Below, in pieces: positions 9,061 to 18,700 of a DNA stretch of 64,000 nt. The stretch is from assembly GCF_015352955.1 (NCBI RefSeq), contig NZ_JACYOX010000002.1, forward strand, positions 339,234-403,233, in the 5' to 3' direction. How positions within the stretch are numbered: the first letter of the stretch is position 1; every line of letters begins with the position of its first letter. The notes beneath the pieces were generated by a model. It made no database searches. It was not told the origin of the DNA and saw only the letters and a list, made by a program, of their open reading frames with translations. Source of the stretch: Noviherbaspirillum soli (GTDB lineage Bacteria > Pseudomonadota > Gammaproteobacteria > Burkholderiales > Burkholderiaceae_D). The position numbers were made by a program, and so were the translations under genes.

Positions 9061-10518
9061 CTACATGCCCTGCACGGTCCGCCGCAAGCCCCTGGCGAGC
9101 AGCATCAGGATGACGCTCGCCGCAAGCGAGAGCGCAATCATCAGCCCGAAGAAACGCTCGCTGCCGATGCGTTCGTAGTAGCTGCCCAGGTAACCGGCCA
9201 TGTAGTTGCCGAAGAAGCTGGAGAGCAGCCAGATGCCCATCATCATCGCGATGATCCTGCGCGGCGCGATCTTGCTGACGAAGGACAGTCCGATCGGGGA
9301 CAGATAGATTTCACCGACCGTGAAGAAGAACACGCAGGCAAGGAGCCATAGCCAGTGCAGTTTGCGGCCCGTGGGCAGATCATGCATCAGGGCCAGCAGC
9401 AGAATGAAGCCCAGCCCCATGATCAGGCAACCCATGCCCATCTTGACGATGCTGCCGGGTTCGCTGGCGCGGCGCGATTGCCAGCCCCAGAACCGGTTCA
9501 GGAACGGCGTCAGCACGAAGATCAGCAGAGGATTGAAGGACTGAAACCAGCTCGACGGCATCTCCCAGCCGAGGACATGCCAGTCGGCCTGCCGGTCCGC
9601 CAGCAGTTGCAGCGTATTGCCCTGCTGTTCATAGATGCCCCAGAAGATCACGGTCACGGTGCACACTGCGATGAGCGCAACCACGCGCTGCCATTCTTCG
9701 GCAGTCAGTCGCTCCGGCTTCGCTGCACCGGCATGGCTGCGATGCGGGCGCAGCGGCAGGCCGGCGGGCGGCAGCCGATGCTGGCCGAAGTGGTACACCG
9801 CCAGCCCGATGCACATGCCGACGCCGGCCGCGCCAAAACCCCAGTGCCATCCCACCTTCTGGCCCAGGGTGCCGCAGACCAGCGGCGCGAGGAATGCGCC
9901 CAGGTTCACGCCCATGTAGAAGATCATGTAGGCGCGGTCGCGCCGCATGTCGCCCGGGGCATAGAGATAGCCGACCTGGGTGGAGATGTTGGGCTTGAAG
10001 AAGCCGTTGCCCACGATGAGGAACAACAGGGCCAGCAGGAAAAACCGTTCGCTAGCCATCAGGAAGTGCCCGATGCCCATCAGCACCGCGCCGTAATAGA
10101 TCGATCTTTTCTGGCCGATGTACTGGTCGGCAAGCAGGCCGCCGAACACCGGCGTCAGGTACACCAGCCCGGTATAGAGGCCATAGATCTGGCTTGAAAG
10201 CGCCTGGTGACTCAGCGGGCCGAACAGGGTTTCGATACCGGACCTGAGCGCGGCAAAGCCAAGCACTTCCGCGCCCTGCTCGATTTGCGCAAGCAGGTGC
10301 TTGGTCATGTACAGCACCAGCAGCGCCCGCATGCCGTAGTAGGAAAACCGCTCCCACATTTCTGTGAAGAACAGCACGAACAGGCCTTTGGGATGGCCCA
10401 GAAAATCCTTCTCCAGGCTGACTGCCGTACTCGGCGATGTGGCGAAATCCAAGATATCTCCTTGCCTGAGGAAGTCAGGATAGTACCTGCTGTTTGCGGT
10501 AAAAAAGTTCGCGTACAT
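9061..10518 (-). CDS. POT/PTR family di- and tripeptide transporter
   Basis: A 485-residue proton-coupled oligopeptide transporter of the inner membrane. The family signature is clear: GHPKGLFVLFFTEMWERFSYYGMRALLVLYM spans the first helix with its E-x-x-E-R-F motif, and the second POT signature FYMGVNLGAFLAPLVCG lies near residues 200-216. About 12-14 hydrophobic segments are visible. The N-terminal 35 residues before the homology are longer than usual, so a downstream start is possible. It converges on the small oxidoreductase-like gene with 17 bases between the stops. It is transcribed alone and away from the LRR gene on its right. Confidence 0.92.
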   Translation of the reverse strand: MYANFFTANSRYYPDFLRQGDILDFATSPSTAVSLEKDFLGHPKGLFVLFFTEMWERFSYYGMRALLVLYMTKHLLAQIEQGAEVLGFAALRSGIETLFGPLSHQALSSQIYGLYTGLVYLTPVFGGLLADQYIGQKRSIYYGAVLMGIGHFLMASERFFLLALLFLIVGNGFFKPNISTQVGYLYAPGDMRRDRAYMIFYMGVNLGAFLAPLVCGTLGQKVGWHWGFGAAGVGMCIGLAVYHFGQHRLPPAGLPLRPHRSHAGAAKPERLTAEEWQRVVALIAVCTVTVIFWGIYEQQGNTLQLLADRQADWHVLGWEMPSSWFQSFNPLLIFVLTPFLNRFWGWQSRRASEPGSIVKMGMGCLIMGLGFILLLALMHDLPTGRKLHWLWLLACVFFFTVGEIYLSPIGLSFVSKIAPRRIIAMMMGIWLLSSFFGNYMAGYLGSYYERIGSERFFGLMIALSLAASVILMLLARGLRRTVQGM

Positions 10519-10878
10519 GCCGGCCGCCAGAACGAACGACGGATCACGATCCTGCCAGATGTGCTTCGAACAGGATTGGTTGCTTAGTCAGCGAGCTTGT
10601 TCCTGATACTGGTCTCTGACAGCACAGCACAGCACAGCGAAAGGACTTGGCGCTTGTGGAGTTGGCTGCAGACTATTCATTCGCCCTGTTGGCATCGGTC
10701 TGGCTCGTTGCCTTTAAAGGAACCGGTCTTCTTTTTGCGTTAATTAATCTAAACCATTGAATTTCATGCAACTGAAAATTTGGATTAATTGCAGTCTTTT
10801 CAAAAAAATGGTCTTGTAATTAATCCATGATGAAGTTCCGTATCTGGCTATCAATATTAAATAAAAGGAGAAATATCA
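10519..10878. other. Divergent intergenic region between peptide transporter and LRR gene
   Basis: 360 bases. The left half resembles the GC-rich chromosome and holds a short pentamer repeat (AGCAC, nearly four copies, 10621-10638). From about 10735 the DNA turns sharply AT-rich, marking the start of the LRR gene segment. A 10-base inverted repeat lies inside (listed separately). No ORF is supported. Confidence 0.6.
10781..10827. promoter_or_regulatory. Inverted repeat upstream of first LRR gene (possible operator)
   Basis: TGGATTAATT (10781-10790) and AATTAATCCA (10818-10827) are perfect inverse complements separated by 27 bases. A third half-site, AATTAATC, stands at 10742-10749. The array ends about 50 bases before the LRR start codon, a position suited to a regulator. 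No known regulator consensus was recognised. Confidence 0.4.
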
Positions 10879-12420
10879 ATGAATGAATTGCTAAATTCCG
10901 TGCGCAGCTTTCTTCCTGAGAGCCCGTTTTCCACGGCAACGGCTGGCCCGGAAAGTGACATGGATATCGATTCCATCAGGAAGGCGAAAGTGCCGCCATT
11001 GCGGAAGAATTTTTTTGAATACAATTTCGTCGAACTAGGGAGTTTCCTGAAATTTTGTTCCGGAAAAGTTGCGCCCAATCACCATGAAAAGGAAGAAATT
11101 TTCAAGTGGTGTATGAAAAATAATGAGAAAAATGCGTTAGTCTGGTGGCTGGAAAAAAATCAGGAAGAAACACTTTCTGCTTATAATCCTAATCCTGAAG
11201 AAATTTCCATGATGGCATACGTCCTTTGCAGAAATTCTTCAATCCAACGTTTTGAGTTGTCTAAAGCGCATTGTACGATTGAGTTGGCGAAAGAATTGGG
11301 TAATGCATTCAAGGTAAATAAGGATTTAAAGCGCATTTTTCTACATGACCTCGAATTTGCTCCCGACACCTTGCCCTGCCTGGCGGAAGGCCTGAGCCAC
11401 CAAGTCGGCACGAAAGACTTCAATATCTCTGGTCCAGGCTTGAACGACCAAAATTTCGCCTGCCTGATCCAAGCTCTGCAAAACTGCGACAGGGTGTCCC
11501 TTACGCTTTCCGGCATTCGACTGAATTCCGACAGTGCCAGGGAAATTTTCGGAGCAATCAAGAAAAGTACGAAAATTCAGAGTTTGACTTTATCCCGTCA
11601 GAAAATTGATAAGGCAAGCATGAGTGAAATTGCAAGCTGCCTCCAAGCCAGTTCTGGTTTGAAGCAATTTAATTTTTTTCAAAACCAGTGTGAGCCTGGG
11701 ACAGCTTTGCTGCTGGAAGAGGCGCTGATCGAAAGCAGCCTGAAGAGCATGCGTTTTAGCCAGATTGATTTTGATTCCGGTCCTGCTGTCAGCTTCGATA
11801 GAATCATCAAGAAAAGTCGCGGTCTTTCCGAAATTAGTCTGGATGGTAAAGATTTGAACGATGACGATATTGCAAAAATTGCTAGCGAACTGATTGATCA
11901 TCGCCGAATGCAGCGTTTTTCCCTGGAAAATGGGAATTTCAATGAGGAAAGCACACGCGCTTTGGTGGTTGCTTTGCAGGGAAATGAAAATTTGTACGAG
12001 TTGGATCTTTATGGCTGTATTTTCCGAGGGGATGCAGCTGAGGATTTATGCGCGTCAATCGAGAAAAATACCGTGCTGGAAAAGATAAATGTGTGGAAAA
12101 GCAATTTAAGCGATGACCATAAGACAAAGATAAACAATCTATGCAAGCGCAATCATGACGCCAAGCGTTTCCTGCAGCAGGACGCTTTGCTGTACAGCCG
12201 TATGGCCAATCATATAGCCCTGCCGACGGAACTTGGCACCTTACTGGCCAACCAGATGTTGATGCTTTCTGAAAGCACTGCCGCCTATGAGTCGGCGACG
12301 ATAGAGATTGCGCTGTCAATCCAGGCGCTTGCGGCCAATGCCCAAAATGGGCCGCAACAAGCGGCTGCTCACAGTGGGGAAGCGCTCCAAGAGCTGCCTC
12401 CTGGCTGCACGCTGGTGTAG
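10879..12420 (+). CDS. Leucine-rich-repeat protein with CaaX-like C-terminus (putative effector)
   Basis: A 513-residue protein with no signal peptide or membrane segment. Its N-terminus (1-30) is Ser/Pro-rich. About eleven 28-residue ribonuclease-inhibitor-type leucine-rich repeats cover roughly residues 118-424; examples are NLYELDLYGCIF and GLSEISLDGKDLNDDDI. After the repeats come LPTELGTLLANQ and an STAAYESATIEI helix, a module shared with the second LRR protein at 12746. The last four residues, C-T-L-V (12406-12417), look like a CaaX prenylation box. AGGAG lies eight bases before the start. The gene is AT-rich compared with its neighbours, which suggests transfer. A host-directed secreted effector is the leading idea, but no secretion system is visible in the window, so this is inference. 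Confidence 0.8.
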   Translation: MNELLNSVRSFLPESPFSTATAGPESDMDIDSIRKAKVPPLRKNFFEYNFVELGSFLKFCSGKVAPNHHEKEEIFKWCMKNNEKNALVWWLEKNQEETLSAYNPNPEEISMMAYVLCRNSSIQRFELSKAHCTIELAKELGNAFKVNKDLKRIFLHDLEFAPDTLPCLAEGLSHQVGTKDFNISGPGLNDQNFACLIQALQNCDRVSLTLSGIRLNSDSAREIFGAIKKSTKIQSLTLSRQKIDKASMSEIASCLQASSGLKQFNFFQNQCEPGTALLLEEALIESSLKSMRFSQIDFDSGPAVSFDRIIKKSRGLSEISLDGKDLNDDDIAKIASELIDHRRMQRFSLENGNFNEESTRALVVALQGNENLYELDLYGCIFRGDAAEDLCASIEKNTVLEKINVWKSNLSDDHKTKINNLCKRNHDAKRFLQQDALLYSRMANHIALPTELGTLLANQMLMLSESTAAYESATIEIALSIQALAANAQNGPQQAAAHSGEALQELPPGCTLV

Positions 12421-12745
12421 AGGAGCAGGTCGTCCGCTGGCGCATGAAAGGCCGAGTGGCAATGCAACATATGCCAGGTTGTCATGCGGACGGCCCGGTT
12501 TCCCAAACTATTTGTTGACGCGTCAACGCCATCAGGCTTGATGGAGAAGCTTTCCCCCATGCCACGCATGTTTTCCCGCACCCACCAGAACATGGCTCTA
12601 GGAAGCGTTACCCAACGCCGTCTTTTTGCTGATCGTGCAGATAGTACCCGGACGACGCCTGCCAGGGCGCGGAGAAGAGCGCAATCACGCAACCGGCATC
12701 ACCATTTCTATTGCCTTCATTCCACTCGTGTTGAAAGGGGAACTC
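12421..12745. other. Spacer between the two LRR genes
   Basis: 325 bases with no supported ORF. It holds a perfect 14-base palindrome at 12514-12527 (listed separately). Composition returns to GC-rich here. No clear terminator follows the first LRR gene, so co-transcription of the pair is possible. Confidence 0.5.
12514..12527. promoter_or_regulatory. Perfect 14-base palindrome upstream of second LRR gene
   Basis: GTTGACGCGTCAAC is a complete palindrome located about 220 bases before the second LRR start. It could be a dimeric regulator site. No matching promoter elements were identified around it, so its role is uncertain. Confidence 0.3.
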
Positions 12746-14167
12746 ATGCAACCTGCTTTTTCGCGCTCTTGTAGTCATGGCCGGAACGGACCCGGTTACA
12801 TTGCTGTACGCAACGATGGCCCGCAAACTACCGGCGAACAGGGCGGTGCGGCTTTTGAATTGGCCAGGCCATGCCCAAGCTGTCCCGACAACATCGGCCA
12901 TCAGGTATTCGGAGCCTTTATCGAACAGGGCAAGGTGCCGGACGATCTGGCAGACGTCGTGAAACTCGGCATCTGGTGCATGCGCAACGGCGAACCCAAG
13001 GCATTGGCGCATCTGTTCGAGCATGGTCATATCAGCACAGCAAGCTTCAAGTTTGGACAGTGGAGCGATGCGGAAATCTGCGTGGTCATCGATGCGCTTC
13101 GAACCACGGTTTGCCTCACCAGGCTCAGTCTGGCTGGGAACAAGCTATCCTCGGCAAACATCGGGGAGTTGTGTGATGCATTGCAGTCCGGCATCCGGCT
13201 CAATTCCCTTGACCTGGGCTACAACCACCTTGGCGAAGAAGCCGTAGCAACCCTCTCCAGCATGCTGGCTGCCAACACGAGCCTGAACGAACTTGATCTA
13301 TCGAGTTGCGACCTCGACGGCGCAAGTGGCGTTATGCTGGGGCACGCCTTGAGCACCAACAGCACGTTGACCGCACTGAACCTGTTCTGCAATTCTTTGG
13401 GTACGGGCGGCGCGCAGGAAATATTGCTTGCCTTGAACACCAACAAGGCGGTGCTTACCCTGAATCTCAGCGGCAATCAGATTGACCACGGCATTGCGGA
13501 AACGATAAGCCAGTTGCTGAAGCAAAACAGCACCCTGACCGCACTTCACCTGACCAGCAACAAGATCGGCATGACGGACACGTTTCGTCGCTCCCGAACG
13601 GTCGAGCACATAGTTGACGGATTCCAGTGCAATCCTGTGCTGATACATCTGAGTCTTATAAATAACAACCTGGACCAGTTCATCGAACCCTCAATACCTT
13701 ACCTGTTGGGCGGGCGGCTCGATGACCTCCAGCAGAGAAACCGTACGCTGGCTTCTCTTTCGATGCAGGACGGTGAGATGTTTGCACAGCCATCCCTGCC
13801 GGTTGCCCTGCCCCTGGAAGTGGGACAACTGCTATCCCGATACCTGATTCTCGTTTCCAAAAGCACAGAGCACTATGAGGACATCATCGTGGATGTGCAT
13901 GCTGCACTGAATGCATGCGCCCGGGAAGCAGAGGCAGAGCGAGCCAGGCAAAACACGGCGCGTTGCCATAGGCTGCATGGAACGTTGGACTGGCATGCAG
14001 CCAGCTTCCCCTATTCGTCCAGTTCCGCGTATGCGCCGGGCTTGCCGTACGCGCAGATACCGGCGCCGTCGTTGCAGCAGCAGGGCACAGGCGGTAATTC
14101 CTCTGCGGCGCAAAACGCAGCGAGCACCGCATCTGCGCCTGTCCCTGATTGCTGCAGGCTGGTTTGA
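12746..14167 (+). CDS. Leucine-rich-repeat protein with CaaX-like C-terminus (paralogue)
   Basis: A 473-residue protein, paralogous to the LRR protein just upstream. Seven or so 28-residue RI/NLR-type repeats lie at about residues 120-345, with regular cores such as LNSLDLGYNHLGEEAV and LTALNLFCNSLGTGGA. The C-terminal module LPLEVGQLLSRY...STEHYEDIIVDVHAAL aligns with the same module in the neighbour. A Ser/Pro/Gln-rich linker follows and the protein ends D-C-C-R-L-V, again C-x-L-V at the extreme end. The ATG at 12746 is chosen for the AAAGGGG about six bases upstream; an open frame reaches back to 12626 without similarity. The gene is more GC-rich than its paralogue. No signal peptide. An effector role is inference. 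Confidence 0.8.
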   Translation: MQPAFSRSCSHGRNGPGYIAVRNDGPQTTGEQGGAAFELARPCPSCPDNIGHQVFGAFIEQGKVPDDLADVVKLGIWCMRNGEPKALAHLFEHGHISTASFKFGQWSDAEICVVIDALRTTVCLTRLSLAGNKLSSANIGELCDALQSGIRLNSLDLGYNHLGEEAVATLSSMLAANTSLNELDLSSCDLDGASGVMLGHALSTNSTLTALNLFCNSLGTGGAQEILLALNTNKAVLTLNLSGNQIDHGIAETISQLLKQNSTLTALHLTSNKIGMTDTFRRSRTVEHIVDGFQCNPVLIHLSLINNNLDQFIEPSIPYLLGGRLDDLQQRNRTLASLSMQDGEMFAQPSLPVALPLEVGQLLSRYLILVSKSTEHYEDIIVDVHAALNACAREAEAERARQNTARCHRLHGTLDWHAASFPYSSSSAYAPGLPYAQIPAPSLQQQGTGGNSSAAQNAASTASAPVPDCCRLV

Positions 14168-14283
14168 CTGGCAACCTTGCAGAGACCTGCTAGCCATCCT
14201 GTTCGAATGCTTGCGTGGTCTGTACAGCATGCAGAGTGACCATGCACGAACCGGCAGGCAAAGCCGCCCGCTCATCCCGCCCA

Positions 14284-14318
14284 TAAAAAAGCGCGCACCG
14301 GCCAGGCCAGGTGCACGC
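14284..14318 (-). terminator. Rho-independent terminator of the AcrAB-OprM-type operon
   Basis: Read on the minus strand, a GC-rich stem (GCGTGCACC / GGTGCGCGC, one mismatch, with a ten-base loop) is followed by a run of six T. It lies 36 bases after the outer-membrane factor stop. Confidence 0.7.
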
Positions 14319-14353
14319 TGCATGAATCGTTGCCAGCCGAAGCCGGCAAGGTT

Positions 14354-15772
14354 TCATTCCGCCTTCAACCCGCCCCCCAGCGTGCGATACACATCCACCG
14401 CATTGGTCAGCCGCAGCAGCCTGGTCTGCACCAGGTTCTGCTCCGCGGTGAACAGCTCACGCTGCGCATCCAGCACGTCGAGCGAACTCGACACGCCAGC
14501 GCGGAAGCGCTGGTCGGCCAGCTTCAGGCGGTCGGCCTGGGCTTCGCGCACCAGGCGCTGGGCTTCCACCTGTTCCTCCAGTGTGCCGCGGGCGACCAGC
14601 GCGTCGGCCGCTTCGCGGAACGCGCCCTGTATCGTGCGCTCGTAGTCGGTGACGGCGAGGTCGCGGCGCACCACGGCCAGGTCCAGGTTGCCGCGGTTGC
14701 GGCCGGCATCGAAGATCGGCAGCGTCAGCTGCGGCGCGAACGACCATGACATCGTGCCCGAATCGAACAGCCCGGACAATTCTCTGCTGGCCGTGCCCAG
14801 CGCGGCGGTCAGCGAGATGCGCGGGAAGAAAGCGGCGCGGGCGGCGCCGATGTTGGCATTGGCCGCCACCAGGCGCGACTCGGCGGCGCGGATGTCGGGC
14901 CGGTTGGCCAGCAGGTCTGACGGCAGGCCGGCGGGGATCGCGGTGATCACGTTCTGCGACGACAGGTCGGCGCCGGCCGGCAGATTCTGCAGCGGCGCGC
15001 CGACCAGAAGCGTCAGCGCATTGCGGGCCTGGGCCTGCTGGCGCTGCAGCGTCAGCACCGATACCCGCGCCGACTGCACCAGGGTTTCCTGCAGCCGCAA
15101 ATCCAGCGCGGACGAGGCGCCGACGTCGAAGCGCTGTTTGGCCAGCTTGTAGCCTTCCTCGCGCGACTGCAGGGTGCGCTGCGCCAGCACCAGCTGCTCG
15201 CCGGCGCCCAGCTCGCTGAGATAAGCCTTGGCGGTTTCGGCCACCAGGCTGATCTGCGCGGCGCGCTGGGCTTCCTCGGTGGCGAGGTAGGCGGCGAGCG
15301 CGGCTTCGTTCAGGCTGCGCACGCGGCCGAAGAAGTCCAGCTCGAACGACGCCAGGCTCAGGCCGACCTGGTACACCGTGGTGTCGATGGCGCGGCCCAG
15401 CGGCGAGGCGCCCGCCGGCGTGCGGGTGCGGGTGCCGCTGCCGACGCCGTTCAGGTTGGGCAGCAGGTCGGCCGACTGCACGTTGTACTGGGCGCGCGCT
15501 TCCTCGATGCGCAGCGCGGCGGTGCGCAGGTCGCGGTTGTTTTCCAGCGCGGACGCTATCAGCGACTGCAGGCGCGCATCGGTGAAGAATTCGCGCCAGC
15601 CGATGTCGACGGCGGCGCGCGCCGGCGTGAGGCCAGGCGCTGCCGCGGCATGCGGCGGAAAGGCCGGCGCCACCGGCGCCTGCGGCCGCACCAGTTCCGG
15701 CGTCAGCGAGCAGCCGGCCAGCACCGCCGCGGCGATGGCTGTGACAGCCAGGCGGGCAGGGGTCGGGATCAT
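14354..15772 (-). CDS. RND efflux outer-membrane lipoprotein (OprM/NodT family)
   Basis: A 472-residue outer-membrane factor that forms the TolC-like exit channel of a tripartite drug pump. The signal peptide ends in the lipobox LAGC (cysteine near residue 21), giving a lipid-anchored protein. The body shows the two repeated coiled-coil/barrel halves of the family, with RPDIRAAESRLVAANANIGAARAAFFPRISL in the second half. It is the last gene of the operon; its start overlaps the end of the pump gene by four bases. A hairpin terminator follows. Confidence 0.93.
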   Translation of the reverse strand: MIPTPARLAVTAIAAAVLAGCSLTPELVRPQAPVAPAFPPHAAAAPGLTPARAAVDIGWREFFTDARLQSLIASALENNRDLRTAALRIEEARAQYNVQSADLLPNLNGVGSGTRTRTPAGASPLGRAIDTTVYQVGLSLASFELDFFGRVRSLNEAALAAYLATEEAQRAAQISLVAETAKAYLSELGAGEQLVLAQRTLQSREEGYKLAKQRFDVGASSALDLRLQETLVQSARVSVLTLQRQQAQARNALTLLVGAPLQNLPAGADLSSQNVITAIPAGLPSDLLANRPDIRAAESRLVAANANIGAARAAFFPRISLTAALGTASRELSGLFDSGTMSWSFAPQLTLPIFDAGRNRGNLDLAVVRRDLAVTDYERTIQGAFREAADALVARGTLEEQVEAQRLVREAQADRLKLADQRFRAGVSSSLDVLDAQRELFTAEQNLVQTRLLRLTNAVDVYRTLGGGLKAE

Positions 15773-18700
15773 AGTTGTTCCTCATGGGTGTGGATGCGGT
15801 GGGAGGCGTAGAACTCGCGCTGGCGCTTGCTGCCCTTGAACAGGCTGCGCACCACCACGAAGAACACCGGCACCAGGAAGACCGCCAGCACGGTGGCGGT
15901 GATCATGCCGCCCATCACGCCGGTGCCGATCGCGCGCTGGCTGGCCGAGCCGGCGCCGCTTGCCACCACCAGCGGCAGCACGCCCAGGATGAAGGCGAGC
16001 GAGGTCATGATGATGGGGCGGAAGCGCAGGTGCACCGCTTCCAGCGTGGCGTCGATCAGGCTCATGCCTTCTGCCTGCAGGTCCTTGGCGAACTCGATGA
16101 TCAGGATCGCGTTCTTGGCCGACAGGCCGATGATGGCGATCAGGCCCACCTTGAAGTACACGTCGTTGGGCATGTCGCGCATGGTCGCGCCCAGCAGCGC
16201 GCCCAGGAGGCCCAGCGGCACCACCAGGATCACCGCCAGCGGAATGCTGGTGCTTTCATACAGCGCCGCCAGCACCAGGAACACTGCCAGCAGCGACAGC
16301 GCAAACAGCGCCGGCGCCTGCGAGCCGGAGGTCTTTTCCTCCAGCGACTGGCCGGTCCATTCATAGCCGAAGCCGGTCGGCAGCTGCGAGGCCAGGCGCT
16401 CCATCTCGGCCAGCGCGTCGCCGGTGCTGCGGCCGGGCGCGGCATTGCCGGCCAGCTTCATCGCCGGATAGCCGTTGTAGCGATTCAGCTGCACCGGGCC
16501 GGTGTTCCAGGAGGTGCTGGAGAACGCCGAGAACGGCACCATGTCGCCGGCGCTGTTCTTCGCGTACAGCTGGCCGATGTCTTCCGGCTGCAAACGATCT
16601 TCGGCATCGGCCTGGACGATTACCCGCTGCAGGCGGCCCGCATTCGGGAAGTCGTTGATGTAGGACGAGCCGAAGGCGGTGGTCAGCGTGGCGTTGATGT
16701 CGGCGAACGACACGCCCAGCGCATTGGCCTTGTCGCGGTCGACATTGACCCGCAGCTGCGGCGTGTCTTCCAGTCCTTCCGGACGCACGCCCGCCAGCAC
16801 CTTGCTCTGCGCGGCCATGCCCAGCAGCTGGTTGCGCGCGGCCAGCAGCGCGTCATGGCCCAGGCCGGCGCGGTCCTGCAGGCGGAAGGTGAAGCCGGTC
16901 GCATTGCCCAGCTCGGGAATCGGCGGCGGATTGACCGGGAAGATGATCGCGTCCTTGATCTGCGACAGCGCGCCGAAGGCGCGGCCGACGAAGGCATTGA
17001 CCGAATGTTCCTCGCCCTTGCGCTCGTCCCAGTGCTTCAGCGGCGTGAAGGCAAGGCCGGCGTTCTGGCCGCTGCCGGAGAACGAGAAGCCGCGCACCGC
17101 GACGATATGGGCCAGGTCCTTCTGCTTCATGTAGTAGTCCTCGACCTGCGTGATCACCTGCTCGGTGCGGGCGGCGGAAGCGCCCGGCGGCAGCTGGATG
17201 TTGGTCACCGCATATCCCTGGTCCTCGGCCGGCAGGAAGGACGTCGGCAGGCGCGCATACAGCAGCCCCACGCACAGCAGGATCGCGCCGTACACCAGCA
17301 TGTAGCGGCCGGCCTTGGTCAGCATGCGGCCGACGAAGCCCTGGTAGCGGGTGGCGGTGCGGCCGAAGCCGCGGTTGAACCAGCCGAAGAAGCCGCGCTT
17401 CTCGACATGATGGCCTTTCTCCACCGGCTTCAGGATCGTCGCGCACAGCGCCGGCGTGAGCGTCAGCGCCAAGAGCGCCGAGAACATCATCGACGACACC
17501 ATCGACACCGTGAACTGGCGATAGATCGCGCCGACCGCGCCGCCGAAGAAGGCCATCGGGATGAACACCGCCACCAGCACCAGCGTGATGCCGATGATGG
17601 CGCCGGTGATCTGGCCCATGGCCTTGCGGGTGGCGTCGCGCGGCGACAGGCCCTCTTCGCTCATGATGCGCTCGACGTTCTCCACCACAACGATGGCGTC
17701 GTCGACCAGGATGCCGATGGCCAGCACCATGCCGAACATGGTCAGCACGTTGATGGAATAGCCAAAGGCGGCCATGGTGGCGAAGGTGCCCAGCAGCGCC
17801 ACCGGCACCACGATGGTGGGAATCAGGGTGTAGCGGAAGTTCTGCAGGAACAGGTACATCACCAGGAACACCAGGATCACCGCCTCGACCAGGGTCTTGA
17901 CCACTTCCTCGATCGAGATCTTGACGAAGGTCGAGGTGTCATAGGGGATCTCGTACTTCACGCCCGGCGGGAAGAACTTCGACAGCTCGGCCATCTTGGC
18001 CTTGACCAGATCGGCGGTCTGCAGCGCATTGGCGGTGGGCGACAGCTGCACGCCGATGGCGGCGGTGGGCTTGCCGTCGAGACGGGCGGCGGTGGCATAG
18101 GCCTGGCCGCCGATCTCGATGGTGGCGACGTCGCGCAGGCGCACGGTAGAGCCGTCCGGATTGGCGCGCAGCACGATCTCGCCGAACTGTTCGGGCGAGG
18201 TCAGCTGGCCGCTGACCACCACCTGCGCGGCGATCTGCTGCCGGTTCGGCGCGGGCAGGTCGCCCAGCGTGCCGGAGGCCACCTGCGCGTTCTGGGCGCG
18301 GATCGCGTTGGAGACGTCGGCGGTGCTCAGCTTGTAGCCGACCAGCTTGGCGGGGTCGATCCAGATGCGCATCGCGCGCTCGGTGCCGAACAGCTGGGCC
18401 TGGCCCACGCCGGGCACGCGCCGGATTTCATTGAGCACATTGCGCGAGAGATAGTCGCCCAGCGCGATCGGATCGAGCCGGCCGTCGGTGGAGGCGAGGG
18501 TGGTGAAGAGCAGGAAGTTGGCGCGCGACTTGGTTACCTGCACGCCCTGCTGCTTCACCGACTCCGGCAGGCGCGGCTCGACCCGCTTCATGCGGTTCTG
18601 CACGTCCACCGCCGCCAGGTCCGGGTTGGTGCCGGGCAGGAAGGTGGCGGTGACCTGGGTCTGGCCGTTGGACTGGCTCTGCGACTCGATGTACTGCAGG

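Noticed and set aside
10719..10724. GGAACC upstream of the first LRR gene (and its complement near 43074 upstream of the 42000 gene), as in HrpL-type hrp boxes
   Set aside because: The second half (CCAC-N2-A) is missing at the required 15-16-base distance in both cases, and the second LRR gene lacks the motif.
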